From assembly GCA_016868195.1 (NCBI GenBank), contig VGHQ01000006.1, positions 1 to 54,059 of the forward strand: DNA of 54,059 nucleotides. The letters run 5' to 3'. The notes beneath the pieces are model-generated. The model searched no databases, was not told where the DNA came from, and was given only the letters and a program-made list of their open reading frames with translations. Source of the DNA: Betaproteobacteria bacterium. Its GTDB lineage: Bacteria > Pseudomonadota > Gammaproteobacteria > Burkholderiales > Methylophilaceae. Below are positions 26,408 through 35,425 of the stretch, in pieces. Numbering within the stretch: position 1 is the stretch's first letter; the number at the start of each line of letters is the position of its first letter. The position numbers and the translations under genes are program-made.

Positions 26408-28240
26408 ATGTGTGGCATTGTAGGTGCAATTTCAAATCAAAATATCATTCCACATTTAATCAAGGGATTAAGTCGTCTCGAATACCGGGGTTATGATTCA
26501 TCCGGTATTGCGATTCTTCGAAAGGGTATTGAACGTGTGCGCTCAGTAGGTCGTGTGGCTGAGATTGAAACGATGGTGAGAGATCAAAAGCTAGAGGGAT
26601 TCTTAGGTATTGGCCATACGAGATGGGCAACACATGGCGGAGTCACGGAATTGAATGCGCACCCTCATATTTCGCAAGGTGAAATCGCGGTTGTTCATAA
26701 TGGCATTATTGAAAATTATGAAGAAGAACGAGAGCGTCTTAAAAAATTAGGCTATGAATTTGAATCACAAACAGATACTGAAGTCATCGCACACCTGATT
26801 CATTATTTTATAAAACATCACAACCAATCACTTTTAGAAGCAATCCAAATGTTAGGTGAAGAATTAAGAGGTGCATTTGCAATTGCCGTGATTTCTCTTA
26901 AAAATCCTGACGAAATGATTTGCGCTCGATTAGGCTGCCCGCTCATTATTGGCCTTGGCGATATGCAAAATTTTATTGCATCAGATATTTCAGCACTTTT
27001 AGCCACCACCAAAAAATTTATATATCTAGAAGATGGTGATGTCGTACAAATAAGAAAAGATGGCATTCAAATTTTCGATAAAGATAAAAAAACAATTACA
27101 CGTGCAATACATATCAGTGATGTGACCTTATCTTCCATGGAGTTAGGTCCTTATGATCACTTCATGCAAAAAGAAATTTATGAACAGCCTCGAGCTTTAA
27201 CAGACACGATTGAAGCTATTATTGATGGAGGTCATTTTGATGTAAGCCTATTTGGAAAAAATGCTCTAGAACATTTTTCTAAAATGGATAGTATTTTAAT
27301 TTTAGCAGCGGGCACAAGTTATTACGCAGGAGTCACTGCAAAATATTGGTTAGAAAGTATTGCTAAAATACCTACGACGGTTGAAATCTCAAGTGAATAT
27401 CGATATAGAGACTCAGTCTCTAATGCAAATCAATTAATTCTAACTATCTCTCAGTCAGGTGAAACGCTTGATACGATGGAAGCTTTAAAGCATGCTCAGT
27501 CCCTAGGGCAAAATTTAAGTTTAGCCATTTGTAATGTGCAAGAAAGTGCGATTGCACGAGCATCAAATCTAGTTTTATATACGAGAGCAGGTGCAGAAAT
27601 TGGAGTAGCATCGACTAAAGCTTTTACCACACAACTGGTATCTCTATTTAGCCTAGCTGTAACTATTGCGCAACATAAAAAACTCATTAATAAGATTGAG
27701 GAAAAAAGCTATCTAGAAAATTTAAGACAGTTGCCAGGAAGTGTTCAACAAGCACTTAATTTAGAGCCACAAATTAAAGAATGGGCAAAATTATTTGCAG
27801 ATAAGCATCATGCTTTATTCTTAGGTCGAGGCATTCATTACCCGATTGCCATGGAAGGCGCATTAAAATTAAAGGAGATTTCTTATATTCATGCAGAAGC
27901 TTATCCAGCAGGGGAGCTAAAACATGGCCCATTGGCATTAGTTGACAATGACATGCCAGTTGTTGTGATTGCTCCGAATGATAATTTACTTGAAAAAGTA
28001 AAATCGAATATGCAGGAAGTAAAAGCGCGTGGTGGTGAAATTTTTGTATTCGCAGATGCTGATAGCCATTTTATGGAAAGTCCAGGTGTTCGCGTAATAA
28101 GAACACCAAGACATGCAGGCATTCTGTCGCCGATTATTCACTCCATTCCAGTTCAGTTACTTGCTTACCATGTGTCACTAATTAAAGGAACTGATGTCGA
28201 TAAACCCAGAAATTTAGCAAAGTCTGTGACAGTAGAATAA
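26408..28240 (+). CDS. glmS: Glutamine-fructose-6-phosphate aminotransferase (isomerizing)
   Basis: Makes glucosamine-6-phosphate from fructose-6-phosphate and glutamine, the entry to amino-sugar synthesis. The ATG at 26408 is chosen because MCGIVGAIS exposes Cys2 as the N-terminal glutaminase nucleophile after Met removal; the open frame extends further upstream through the end of glmU but is not used. The 610-residue product has the glutaminase domain (HTRWATHGG near 75-85) and two SIS sugar-isomerase domains ([19 protein letters not shown]), ending LAKSVTVE. It converges on the epimerase gene with one base between the stops and no terminator. Confidence 0.98.
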   Translation: MCGIVGAISNQNIIPHLIKGLSRLEYRGYDSSGIAILRKGIERVRSVGRVAEIETMVRDQKLEGFLGIGHTRWATHGGVTELNAHPHISQGEIAVVHNGIIENYEEERERLKKLGYEFESQTDTEVIAHLIHYFIKHHNQSLLEAIQMLGEELRGAFAIAVISLKNPDEMICARLGCPLIIGLGDMQNFIASDISALLATTKKFIYLEDGDVVQIRKDGIQIFDKDKKTITRAIHISDVTLSSMELGPYDHFMQKEIYEQPRALTDTIEAIIDGGHFDVSLFGKNALEHFSKMDSILILAAGTSYYAGVTAKYWLESIAKIPTTVEISSEYRYRDSVSNANQLILTISQSGETLDTMEALKHAQSLGQNLSLAICNVQESAIARASNLVLYTRAGAEIGVASTKAFTTQLVSLFSLAVTIAQHKKLINKIEEKSYLENLRQLPGSVQQALNLEPQIKEWAKLFADKHHALFLGRGIHYPIAMEGALKLKEISYIHAEAYPAGELKHGPLALVDNDMPVVVIAPNDNLLEKVKSNMQEVKARGGEIFVFADADSHFMESPGVRVIRTPRHAGILSPIIHSIPVQLLAYHVSLIKGTDVDKPRNLAKSVTVE

Positions 28241-28241
28241 T

Positions 28242-29243
28242 CTAGTAGTAAGTTTTATACCAGTCTATAAATCCTGTAACACCTTCCTTGATAGAGGTAT
28301 TCGGTTTGAAATTGACCCACTGATTTAATTCCGAAGTATCTGCTGATGTGATTTTGATATCACCTGCTTGCATACCCATCATTTTTTTAATCGCTTTTTT
28401 ACCTAATGCATCTTCAATCGTTTCGATGAATTGCATCAATGGCACAGGATGACTATTTCCTATATTAAAGATGCGATAAGGTGCATGACTTGTTGCAGGA
28501 TCTGGATGTTGTCCATCAAAATTTCTATTAGGCGTGGCCGTTTTAAATAGTGTTTCATTTACAGACGCTACGATATCGTCAATATAAGTAAAGTCACGCA
28601 TCATATCGCCATGATTGAATACTTGTATAGGTTCATCAGCCAAGATAGCTTTCGTAAATAGCATGGGCGACATATCAGGCCTGCCCCATGGGCCATAGAC
28701 TGTAAAAAACCGTAAACCAGTTGTAGGAATTTGATAAAGATGACTATAAGTGTGTGCCATCAATTCATTAGCTTTTTTAGTCGCTGCATAAAGACTCACA
28801 GGATGATCAACATTATCATGTTCACTAAAAGGTACTTTTGTATTGCCACCATATACGCTTGAGCTACTTGCAAAGATAAGATGCTCAGTTTTAATTGCTC
28901 GACAGCCTTCTAAGATATTAATAAAGCCCTGAATATTGGCATCAATATAGACGTAAGGATTCTGAATGGAATAACGCACACCTGCTTGAGCTGCTAAATG
29001 TAGAACACGTTGAGGCGATTCTTTTTTAAAAAGATCTATTACATCTTTTTGATCTTTAATGTCCAGTTTTAAAAATCGAAAATTTTTATAGCCTTCTAGT
29101 AATTTAAGCCGATCTTCTTTTAAGGTGACATCGTAATAGTCATTGAGATTATCAATACCAATAACCTCATGGCCTTCATCAAGGAGCTTTTTGGCGCTAT
29201 GCATGCCAATAAAACCAGCTACACCTGTCACCAAGATTTTCAT
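28242..29243 (-). CDS. NAD-dependent UDP-glucuronate 4-epimerase (SDR family)
   Basis: Extended short-chain dehydrogenase of 333 residues that most likely converts UDP-glucuronate to UDP-galacturonate for surface polysaccharide. The NAD-binding loop is TGVAGFIGMHSAKKLL (residues 6-21), the serine segment is FASSSSVYGG, and the catalytic Tyr-Lys pair lies in SLYAATKKANE. The sequence IDNLNDYYDVTLKEDRL is typical of the uronate epimerase (CapI/LspL) group. It starts directly after the ugd stop with no spacer, so product and substrate enzymes are coupled. The exact sugar is inferred from family and neighbour. Confidence 0.88.
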   Translation of the reverse strand: MKILVTGVAGFIGMHSAKKLLDEGHEVIGIDNLNDYYDVTLKEDRLKLLEGYKNFRFLKLDIKDQKDVIDLFKKESPQRVLHLAAQAGVRYSIQNPYVYIDANIQGFINILEGCRAIKTEHLIFASSSSVYGGNTKVPFSEHDNVDHPVSLYAATKKANELMAHTYSHLYQIPTTGLRFFTVYGPWGRPDMSPMLFTKAILADEPIQVFNHGDMMRDFTYIDDIVASVNETLFKTATPNRNFDGQHPDPATSHAPYRIFNIGNSHPVPLMQFIETIEDALGKKAIKKMMGMQAGDIKITSADTSELNQWVNFKPNTSIKEGVTGFIDWYKTYY

Positions 29244-30566
29244 TTAACGTCCAATAGGAAAGTACTCAAATCCAAGCGCGCGAATCACTTTAGGATCATA
29301 AAGATTTCGACCATCAAAAATGAAAGGTGCTCTAAGCGAGGATTTAATCAAAGAAAAATCAGGGCTTCTGAATTCTGTCCACTCAGTGACGATAATAAGC
29401 GCATCTGCATTTTTGAGCGCATCGTCTTGTGTGTCGACGAAAGATAAATGTTTTTCATCTTTAAAAATATGTTTAGCCTCATCCATAGCAACTGGATCAT
29501 AAGCAGTGATTGTGGCACCCGCATTAATCAATTCACTAATAAGAACGCGACTTGAAGCTTCTCTCATGTCATCTGTATTGGGTTTGAAAGCTAAACCCCA
29601 TAATGCAAAATGCTTGCCTTTTAAATTATCACCAAATTGTTTTTTAATTTTTTTAGATAAGACATATTTTTGAAGATCATTTACCTCTTCAACCGCTTTC
29701 AATAATTTCAAATCAAAATCTGCGACCTCTTTAGCTGTTTTAATTAAAGCTTTTATATCTTTTGGAAAACAGGAGCCGCCATAACCACAGCCTGGATATA
29801 AAAAGTGATAACCAATACGTGGATCAGAACCAATACCTTGTCTCACCATTTCAATATCAGCGCCCACAATTTCAGCTAAATTTGCTAATTCGTTCATAAA
29901 GCTAATACGCGTAGCTAACATAGAATTAGCTGCATATTTAATGAGTTCAGCACTTCTTAAATTAGTGATCACGAGTCTCTCGTGATTTCTTTGGAAAGGC
30001 GCATACACTTGTTTCATGACTTCAATCGCTCTTGGATCTTCAGTACCAATGACAATACGATCAGGACGCATGAAATCCTCTACCGCAGCTCCTTCTTTTA
30101 AAAATTCAGGATTTGAGACGACACTGTAATGAATGTCGATATTTCTTTTCTTTAATTCTTCAGCGACAGCAGCTTTAACTTTGTCACCTGTGCCAATCGG
30201 CACAGTCGATTTGTCTACAATCACTTTTTCCGAAGTCATAAAGCGACCAATATTACGTGCAGCTTCTGTGACATATTGAAGATCAGCTGATCCATCTTCA
30301 TCAGGTGGAGTACCTACCGCAATAAATTGAACTTCACCGAAGTGAACGGCTTCTTCGAGGTTTGTTGTGAAAGCAAGTCGTCCGTTTTCAACATTACGAC
30401 GTACAATGTCTAAAAGACCAGGTTCATGAATAGGAATACCACCTTCTTTGAGGATGTGAATCTTCTCTGGATTCACATCAAGGCCTAAAACATGATTACC
30501 GACCTCGGCTAAACACGCAGCCCCGACCAAACCTACATAACCAGTACCAATAACTGTGATTTTCAT
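29244..30566 (-). CDS. ugd: UDP-glucose 6-dehydrogenase
   Basis: Oxidises UDP-glucose to UDP-glucuronate with two NAD+. The 440 residues contain the N-terminal NAD loop [18 protein letters not shown], the [14 protein letters not shown] segment, and the catalytic cysteine in [15 protein letters not shown]. The C-terminal UDP-binding domain includes [17 protein letters not shown]. It is the first gene of a two-gene unit with the UDP-glucuronate epimerase. Together with glmU/glmS this stretch supplies envelope sugar nucleotides. Confidence 0.97.
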   Translation of the reverse strand: MKITVIGTGYVGLVGAACLAEVGNHVLGLDVNPEKIHILKEGGIPIHEPGLLDIVRRNVENGRLAFTTNLEEAVHFGEVQFIAVGTPPDEDGSADLQYVTEAARNIGRFMTSEKVIVDKSTVPIGTGDKVKAAVAEELKKRNIDIHYSVVSNPEFLKEGAAVEDFMRPDRIVIGTEDPRAIEVMKQVYAPFQRNHERLVITNLRSAELIKYAANSMLATRISFMNELANLAEIVGADIEMVRQGIGSDPRIGYHFLYPGCGYGGSCFPKDIKALIKTAKEVADFDLKLLKAVEEVNDLQKYVLSKKIKKQFGDNLKGKHFALWGLAFKPNTDDMREASSRVLISELINAGATITAYDPVAMDEAKHIFKDEKHLSFVDTQDDALKNADALIIVTEWTEFRSPDFSLIKSSLRAPFIFDGRNLYDPKVIRALGFEYFPIGR

Positions 30567-30673
30567 AATAATTCATTGAATTTAAAGCTATATTTTACCC
30601 CTTTTATTTAAGGCTTGTCTTTTCTGGATGCGAATTTCACTTATAATTTGAAGAATATTAAGAAAGGTTCAAC

Positions 30674-31000
30674 ATGACGGCTTTATTTGAGTATTTACAT
30701 AAGGTTCAATCAGTCTGGATAGACAATCTAGAGTATCAAGTTAAAGAGGGTTGGTTATGGTTAGACCCGATTCTTACCTTAGTGCGCGATTATTTTTTTG
30801 AGACCACCGTAGTTGTCACTGTCATTCTCTTATATTCCCTTATTTTTTTGGGTATTTCACTTTATGACCAAAAAAAGATACCTAAAAAAATTGTTTACAC
30901 AGATGAGTTTAAAAATTTAGTGAAAGGTATCGATCTTCATTTAGGTGATCAACCTAAAAAACCTGCAGCAAAAAAGTCTACAAAAAATAAAATTAGTTAA
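30674..31000 (+). CDS. Hypothetical single-pass membrane protein with basic tail
   Basis: A 108-residue protein I do not recognise. The first ~45 residues are soluble and aromatic-rich (several Trp and Tyr). One strong membrane segment follows (about 46-68, VVVTVILLYSLIFLGIS), then a charged stretch starting DQKKIPKK and a Lys-rich end PKKPAAKKSTKNK. Positive charges after the helix suggest a cytoplasmic C-terminus. A ribosome-binding site (aagaaagg) precedes the ATG and a TATAAT lies at 30642-30647. Its stop overlaps the end of the convergent Old Yellow Enzyme remnant by 4 bases. Confidence 0.7.
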   Translation: MTALFEYLHKVQSVWIDNLEYQVKEGWLWLDPILTLVRDYFFETTVVVTVILLYSLIFLGISLYDQKKIPKKIVYTDEFKNLVKGIDLHLGDQPKKPAAKKSTKNKIS

Positions 31001-31800
31001 TCGCTATAAAAAGGGTAATCGATATAACCTTTTTCAGTGCCGCCATAAAAAGTTCTTTGATTCGGCGTATTAAGTGGGTAATTATTTTCAAGTCGTTTTA
31101 CTAAATCTGGATTAGCAAGAAAAGGATCACCAAAAGCAACAAGATCAGCCTCATTATTTTCAATAGCACGCTCAGCCATGGCTTTGTTATAGCCATTGTT
31201 TGTTATAATGTTCATACCACCATGTGTTTTAAATAATTTTTTTAATTCAGCAAAATTAACTTTAGGATTAGCATCGCGTGGCCCACCTGTTTCACCTTCA
31301 ATGATATGAAGATATGCTAATTTTCGTTTGCCTAGTTCAGTAACTACATAGCTATATAAGTTTTGTGGATCTGAATCATCAATATCATTAAATGTAGATG
31401 CAGGTGAAATTCGACAGCCGATTAAATTCACTGGATAGACTTTGATGATTTCATCAATCACCTCTAATAAAAAGCGCGCGCGATTTTCAATCGAGCCACC
31501 ATACATATCGTCACGATGATTAGTTTTATCTCTTAAGAACTGATCAATGAGATATCCGTTTGCTGCATGCACCTCAATCATATCGAATCCAGCTTTTTGT
31601 GCGTTCAATGTGGCTTTTGCATATTGTTGTGCGAGCGATTTAATTTCGTGAATCTCTAACGCTTTAGGCTCGGATACATCGACCAAACCTTTGCTATTAA
31701 ATGTCTTTACATTTGCCCTGATCACTGAAGGCGCTTGCGGTGCCATGTTGTTAGGTAATAGTTCGCTGTGTGAAATACGACCTACATGCCAAAGCTGCAA
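30997..31800 (-). pseudogene. 5'-truncated Old Yellow Enzyme (NADH:flavin oxidoreductase)
   Basis: The 267 residues match the C-terminal three quarters of an Old Yellow Enzyme/NemA-type ene-reductase. QLWHVGRISH is the strand that normally lies about 95 residues into a ~360-residue protein. HAANGYLIDQFLRD, MYGGSIENRARF and the C-terminal NNGYNKAMAERAI and FGDPFLANPDLV motifs are intact. The first part of the barrel is missing, including the early FMN-binding strand. A stop codon (TAA) immediately precedes the only possible start, a TTG, and a terminator hairpin stands 37 bases upstream. I read this as a gene remnant cut by deletion or rearrangement. A functional shortened protein is less likely because the flavin site would be incomplete. 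Confidence 0.8.
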
Positions 31801-31836
31801 TTAGATTAATTAAATAAAACGTTTTAGATTTTTAAT

Positions 31837-31866
31837 AAAAAAGCCACTCTTTGTAGTGGCTTTTTT
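31837..31866. terminator. Intrinsic terminator, 12-bp stem
   Basis: Perfect inverted repeat 31837-31848 with 31855-31866 (6-base loop), A-run on one side and T-run on the other, so it works on both strands. It ends transcription from the coiled-coil gene at 31951-32361 and separates it from the truncated oxidoreductase. Confidence 0.85.
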
Positions 31867-31870
31867 ATTT

Positions 31871-31942
31871 ATGTAATCGATGGGTAACTCTCAAATAACG
31901 TCCTCTGAGTTAAGCGCTGCTAGACCCTTTGAGCTAATCCCC
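31871..31942 (-). other. Possible decayed tRNA fragment
   Basis: Read on the minus strand this 72-base stretch begins GGGGATTAGCTCAAAGGGT, like the acceptor and D-arm start of a tRNA, and has a length close to a tRNA. The anticodon and T arms do not fold and the acceptor stem pairs poorly. If real it is a dead tRNA or a tRNA 5' fragment beside a truncated gene; chance resemblance is quite possible. Confidence 0.25.
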
Positions 31943-31950
31943 AGAAGTGA

Positions 31951-32361
31951 TTATTTTTTAACTGGTTTTTTTTCTTTGTTTTTAGCTGCTGGTGCTTTTG
32001 CTTTTTTTGCTACTTTCTTATTAGGGACAGCCTTTTTAACTTCTTTTTTAGCTGGTGCCTTTATCTCTTTTTTTGGTACTGGTTTTTCAGCAGCTTTTTT
32101 TGCTAACGAAGCTTCTAATTCTTTAACTTGATTTTCGAGGACATCAATGCGTTGCAATCTTGTATTAGCCTCCTCTAAATCAGATTTAAGCTTTTTGATT
32201 TCAGCGTCCTTAAAGTAGGTCGCTTGATAGCTTGCGTAACCGTAAATGAGTGAGCTCACAGAAATAATTCCGGTCGCGATATAAATAAAAAGAGTCTTTT
32301 TATCCGTTTTCTTTTTTTCGGGAATGTTAAAGGGGGTCTCTTCTTTTTGATCAAATTCCAT
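31951..32361 (-). CDS. Membrane-anchored coiled-coil protein with Lys/Ala/Pro-rich tail
   Basis: A 136-residue protein of unknown function. A charged N-terminus (1-23) is followed by one membrane helix (about 24-46, LFIYIATGIISVSSLIYGYA), a coiled coil (about 50-92, with heptads such as LKSDLEEANTRLQRIDVLEN) and a 44-residue tail built almost only of Lys, Ala, Pro and Glu (KAPAAKNKEKKP-type units). Positive residues before the helix predict that the coil and tail lie in the periplasm. The layout is the same as in the protein at 44352-44678, so the two may be distant paralogues. Confidence 0.75.
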   Translation of the reverse strand: MEFDQKEETPFNIPEKKKTDKKTLFIYIATGIISVSSLIYGYASYQATYFKDAEIKKLKSDLEEANTRLQRIDVLENQVKELEASLAKKAAEKPVPKKEIKAPAKKEVKKAVPNKKVAKKAKAPAAKNKEKKPVKK

Positions 32362-32449
32362 TTGCTATCCTTAATGTTGATTGACTAATGTATATATTAT
32401 GGAAAAAGTTTCCAAATAAGTGTTGCAATAAATGCAGCCACTGAGAGGT

Positions 32450-33082
32450 TTATTTTTTATTGCGGTCTTTTCTGACATTGCTGATGATGAAGTCGGCGAT
32501 CTGAAGCGCTTCATTATTGCCACCAGCCATCGTGCTTGATGTGATGTACTTGCCATCGATCATCAGTGTAGGCACACCGGTCGCCCCTGATGCCCTAAAA
32601 ACCTGCGCAGCTTTATTTAAGGATGCATTCATAGAAAATGAATTAAAAGCATCCTCTACTTTTTTACGATCAAGGCCTGCTTTTAATGTCACCCATTGTA
32701 GAATCGCTTTTTCATCAGCTGGGTTAAGGGTACGTTCTTTATGAACCGCATCAAATATAGCTGTATGTAGTTTCTCAGCTACACCTAGAGTTTCCATTGC
32801 ATAAAATGCTCTGGCCATCGGCGCCCAATCTGGACGTGGAATAGCTGGCATACGTTTAAAGTAAACATCCTTAGGTAATTTTTTTACCCAATCACTCAGC
32901 ATAGGATCCATTTGGTAGCAGTGAATACAGCCATACCAAAAGAGCTCTATGACCTCAATTTTATCTTTGTTATCTGTGGGAACAGTTTGTACTGTTTTAT
33001 CAAAATTAACACCAGCTTCAGGTGCCGCCGCAAAAGAAATGGATGTAAAAAGCATTAAAAAAATGAATAAGATTTTTTTCAT
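32450..33082 (-). CDS. dsbA: Periplasmic thiol:disulfide interchange protein DsbA
   Basis: Oxidises cysteine pairs in exported proteins. The 210-residue precursor has a signal peptide (KKILFIFLMLFTSISFAAA, about 2-20) and a DsbA-type thioredoxin fold with an inserted helical domain. The active site is FWYGCIHC (Cys52, Cys55); the dipeptide is Ile-His rather than the Pro-His of E. coli DsbA, which should alter redox potential. The cis-proline loop is GATGVPTLMIDG. It lies 11 bases downstream of the SPOR-domain gene and is probably co-transcribed with it and argS. Confidence 0.93.
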   Translation of the reverse strand: MKKILFIFLMLFTSISFAAAPEAGVNFDKTVQTVPTDNKDKIEVIELFWYGCIHCYQMDPMLSDWVKKLPKDVYFKRMPAIPRPDWAPMARAFYAMETLGVAEKLHTAIFDAVHKERTLNPADEKAILQWVTLKAGLDRKKVEDAFNSFSMNASLNKAAQVFRASGATGVPTLMIDGKYITSSTMAGGNNEALQIADFIISNVRKDRNKK

Positions 33083-33093
33083 TGAAGATATCC

Positions 33094-33666
33094 TTAATTA
33101 TTCGAGTTTGTATTGTTAAGTGTTGCTTTGACTAAGATCGGTTTAAAGCCATTTTTAATGAGATCATTTTTTATTTTCATAATTTGTGCGTCATCAGTAA
33201 TAGGACCCACCCTTACTTTATGTACTATTTCATTATTTTGAGACGGTGCAGTCAGTACGACCGCTTCAAATCCTAAAAGTGCCAATTTTGCTTTGGTATT
33301 ATCTGCATCTTTATCTGTTGTAAATGAGCCTACTTGATAAAAGTACACTTCTTTTTGTGGAATATTTGCTGGATTTTTTAAAGCCTGTGTTGTTTCACGA
33401 TCTGAGATATCTTTATCACCGTTAGGCAATATATTATAAAAATCAAATTTAGTCGGCTGGTCTTGAATGGCGTCATTCGTCGCTTCACCCTCAGGCTTTG
33501 CTCCTTGGATTTCTATACAAGCACCATTTGTATCCTTAGTTACAAAAGGACTTTTACCATTGGTAATAAAAACAGTAATAGCGATCGATAAGCCAATGCC
33601 CATTAAAATGCCCATAAAAAGGCCATTCACAAAAGAACTACCTGATTTACCCTTTTCCATATTCAC
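33094..33666 (-). CDS. SPOR-domain membrane protein (FtsN-like)
   Basis: A 190-residue bitopic protein. A short cytoplasmic N-terminus is followed by a membrane helix (about 13-33, NGLFMGILMGIGLSIAITVF), a linker, and a C-terminal SPOR domain (about 112-186) starting YFYQVGSFTTDKDADNTKAK and ending VRVGPITDDAQIMKIKNDLI. SPOR domains bind denuded peptidoglycan at the septum, so a role in division or cell-wall remodelling is likely. It follows argS by 9 bases, a position common for this gene in Betaproteobacteria. Confidence 0.88.
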   Translation of the reverse strand: MNMEKGKSGSSFVNGLFMGILMGIGLSIAITVFITNGKSPFVTKDTNGACIEIQGAKPEGEATNDAIQDQPTKFDFYNILPNGDKDISDRETTQALKNPANIPQKEVYFYQVGSFTTDKDADNTKAKLALLGFEAVVLTAPSQNNEIVHKVRVGPITDDAQIMKIKNDLIKNGFKPILVKATLNNTNSNN

Positions 33667-33675
33667 CTTATTAAG

Positions 33676-35349
33676 CTACATTTTTTCCGGAGCGTTGACG
33701 CCAAGAAGATCTAGACCATTTTTTAATACCACCTGTGTTGCTCGAATTAAACTTAAGCGCGCTAGTTTTTCATCTTCATTTTCAACTAAAAACTTAGTGT
33801 CATTATAATAGCTATGAAGATCTGCCGCACAGTCTTTTAAATAGTTTGCAATGGTATGGGGAGCTAATTCAACACCTGCATGTAAAACTATTTCCGGAAA
33901 TTCGCTTAAGCGTTTTATGAGTATTAATTCCTGCGAAGATTTAAGATTATCTACATTCACTTTAATTAGTTGATCGATATCTCCGCCCCATTGTTTTAAA
34001 ACTCCGGCAATACGCGCATGCGCATATTGAATGTAATACACAGGATTATCCGAATTTTGAGTTTTGGCTAAGTCAATATCAAACACGAGTTGCGAGTCAG
34101 GTTTACGAGCCACCAAGAAATAGCGCGTGGTATCACAACCCACCTCATCAATTAAATCTCGAAGTGTTACATAACTACCAGCCCGTTTCGAAAGCTTCAC
34201 TTCTTCGCCACCCTTCATCACGGTAATCATTTGATGAAGCACATATTCAGGATAGGTTTCAGGAATGCCAAGTTTTAATGATTGAAGCCCTGCTCTTACT
34301 CGCGTAATGGTGCTGTGATGGTCCGAACCTTGTTCGTTAATGACGCGCTTAAAACCCCGCTCCCATTTATTGAGGTGATAAGCTACGTCAGGAATGAAAT
34401 AGGTATAACTGCCATCTGATTTTTTCATGACACGATTTTTGTCATCACCAAACGCTGTGGTTTTTAACCAGAGCGCATTGTCTTCTTCATAAGTAAAACC
34501 ATTTTTAATCAGAGACGCTACAACCTTTTCAATCTGGCCATTTTGGTAGAAAGAAGATTCAAGCGTGAAGACATCAAATTTAATTTGGAATGCATTTAAA
34601 TCCTGATCTTGTTCATGCCTTAAATACGCAACGCTGAATTGGCGAATGGACTCTAAGTCATCGATGTTGCCGGACGCTTTAATTGTTTTACCTTCGCACT
34701 CAATACTTTCTTTATTTAAAAAAGTATTCGCAATCTCGACAATGTATTCACCACGATAGCCATCTTCAGGGAATGCAGGATCTGATGGATCCATATTGTG
34801 GCATCTCGCATGGACTGATTTTGTAAGGTTATCAATTTGTGCACCGGCATCGTTGTAATAAAATTCGCGCGTCACATCCCAACCATTAAATTTTAGAAGT
34901 CTCGCTAAGGAATCACCAATGGCAGCACCTCGACCATGACCGACATGAAGGGGTCCCGTAGGATTTGCGGATACAAACTCAATTTGGATTTTTTGAGGCT
35001 TACCGTTTTCATCATGACCCGAAGTATTTTGTCCGTAAGCCTCAGGATTTTTTAAAATCTCATGGATAATGAAGGTGCGTGCTTTTTCATTGAAGTAGAA
35101 ATTAATAAAACCCGCACCTGCAATTTCAACTTTTTCAATAAAAGGCGAAGAAGGTAACTTCTCAATGATGAGGGCCGCTAATTCTCGTGGATTTTTTTTC
35201 AAAGGTTTAGCGAGCATCATAGCTAAATTGGTTGAAAAATCACCATGCTCGATCGATTTAGGACGATTTAATTGAATAGAATTCGCTAAAATCTCAGGAT
35301 GTATGGATTGTGCGACGGGCAATAATAATTGTAAAAGATGCGATTTCAA
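33676..35349 (-). CDS. argS: Arginyl-tRNA synthetase
   Basis: Class I synthetase charging tRNA-Arg. The 557 residues include an N-terminal Arg-tRNA recognition domain, the HIGH signature as ANPTGPLHVGHGRGAAIGDS and a KMSKS-equivalent VKLSKRAGSYVTL. The DALR anticodon-binding domain lies at the C-terminus (YYNDTKFLVENEDEKLARLS). It is the first gene of argS-SPOR-dsbA and is divergent from priA across 76 bases. Confidence 0.97.
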   Translation of the reverse strand: MKSHLLQLLLPVAQSIHPEILANSIQLNRPKSIEHGDFSTNLAMMLAKPLKKNPRELAALIIEKLPSSPFIEKVEIAGAGFINFYFNEKARTFIIHEILKNPEAYGQNTSGHDENGKPQKIQIEFVSANPTGPLHVGHGRGAAIGDSLARLLKFNGWDVTREFYYNDAGAQIDNLTKSVHARCHNMDPSDPAFPEDGYRGEYIVEIANTFLNKESIECEGKTIKASGNIDDLESIRQFSVAYLRHEQDQDLNAFQIKFDVFTLESSFYQNGQIEKVVASLIKNGFTYEEDNALWLKTTAFGDDKNRVMKKSDGSYTYFIPDVAYHLNKWERGFKRVINEQGSDHHSTITRVRAGLQSLKLGIPETYPEYVLHQMITVMKGGEEVKLSKRAGSYVTLRDLIDEVGCDTTRYFLVARKPDSQLVFDIDLAKTQNSDNPVYYIQYAHARIAGVLKQWGGDIDQLIKVNVDNLKSSQELILIKRLSEFPEIVLHAGVELAPHTIANYLKDCAADLHSYYNDTKFLVENEDEKLARLSLIRATQVVLKNGLDLLGVNAPEKM

Positions 35350-35425
35350 GTCTTAGAATGATAGGTAACGTTTAAAGCGTTTATTTTAACTTAGAATTGA
35401 TGGACTCCCCTTAAAAACTAACACT

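Noticed and set aside
31880-32131. 83-codon plus-strand frame rich in Phe and Ala
   Set aside because: It is the antisense of the Lys/Ala-rich tail of the gene at 31951-32361; the composition is a mirror artefact.
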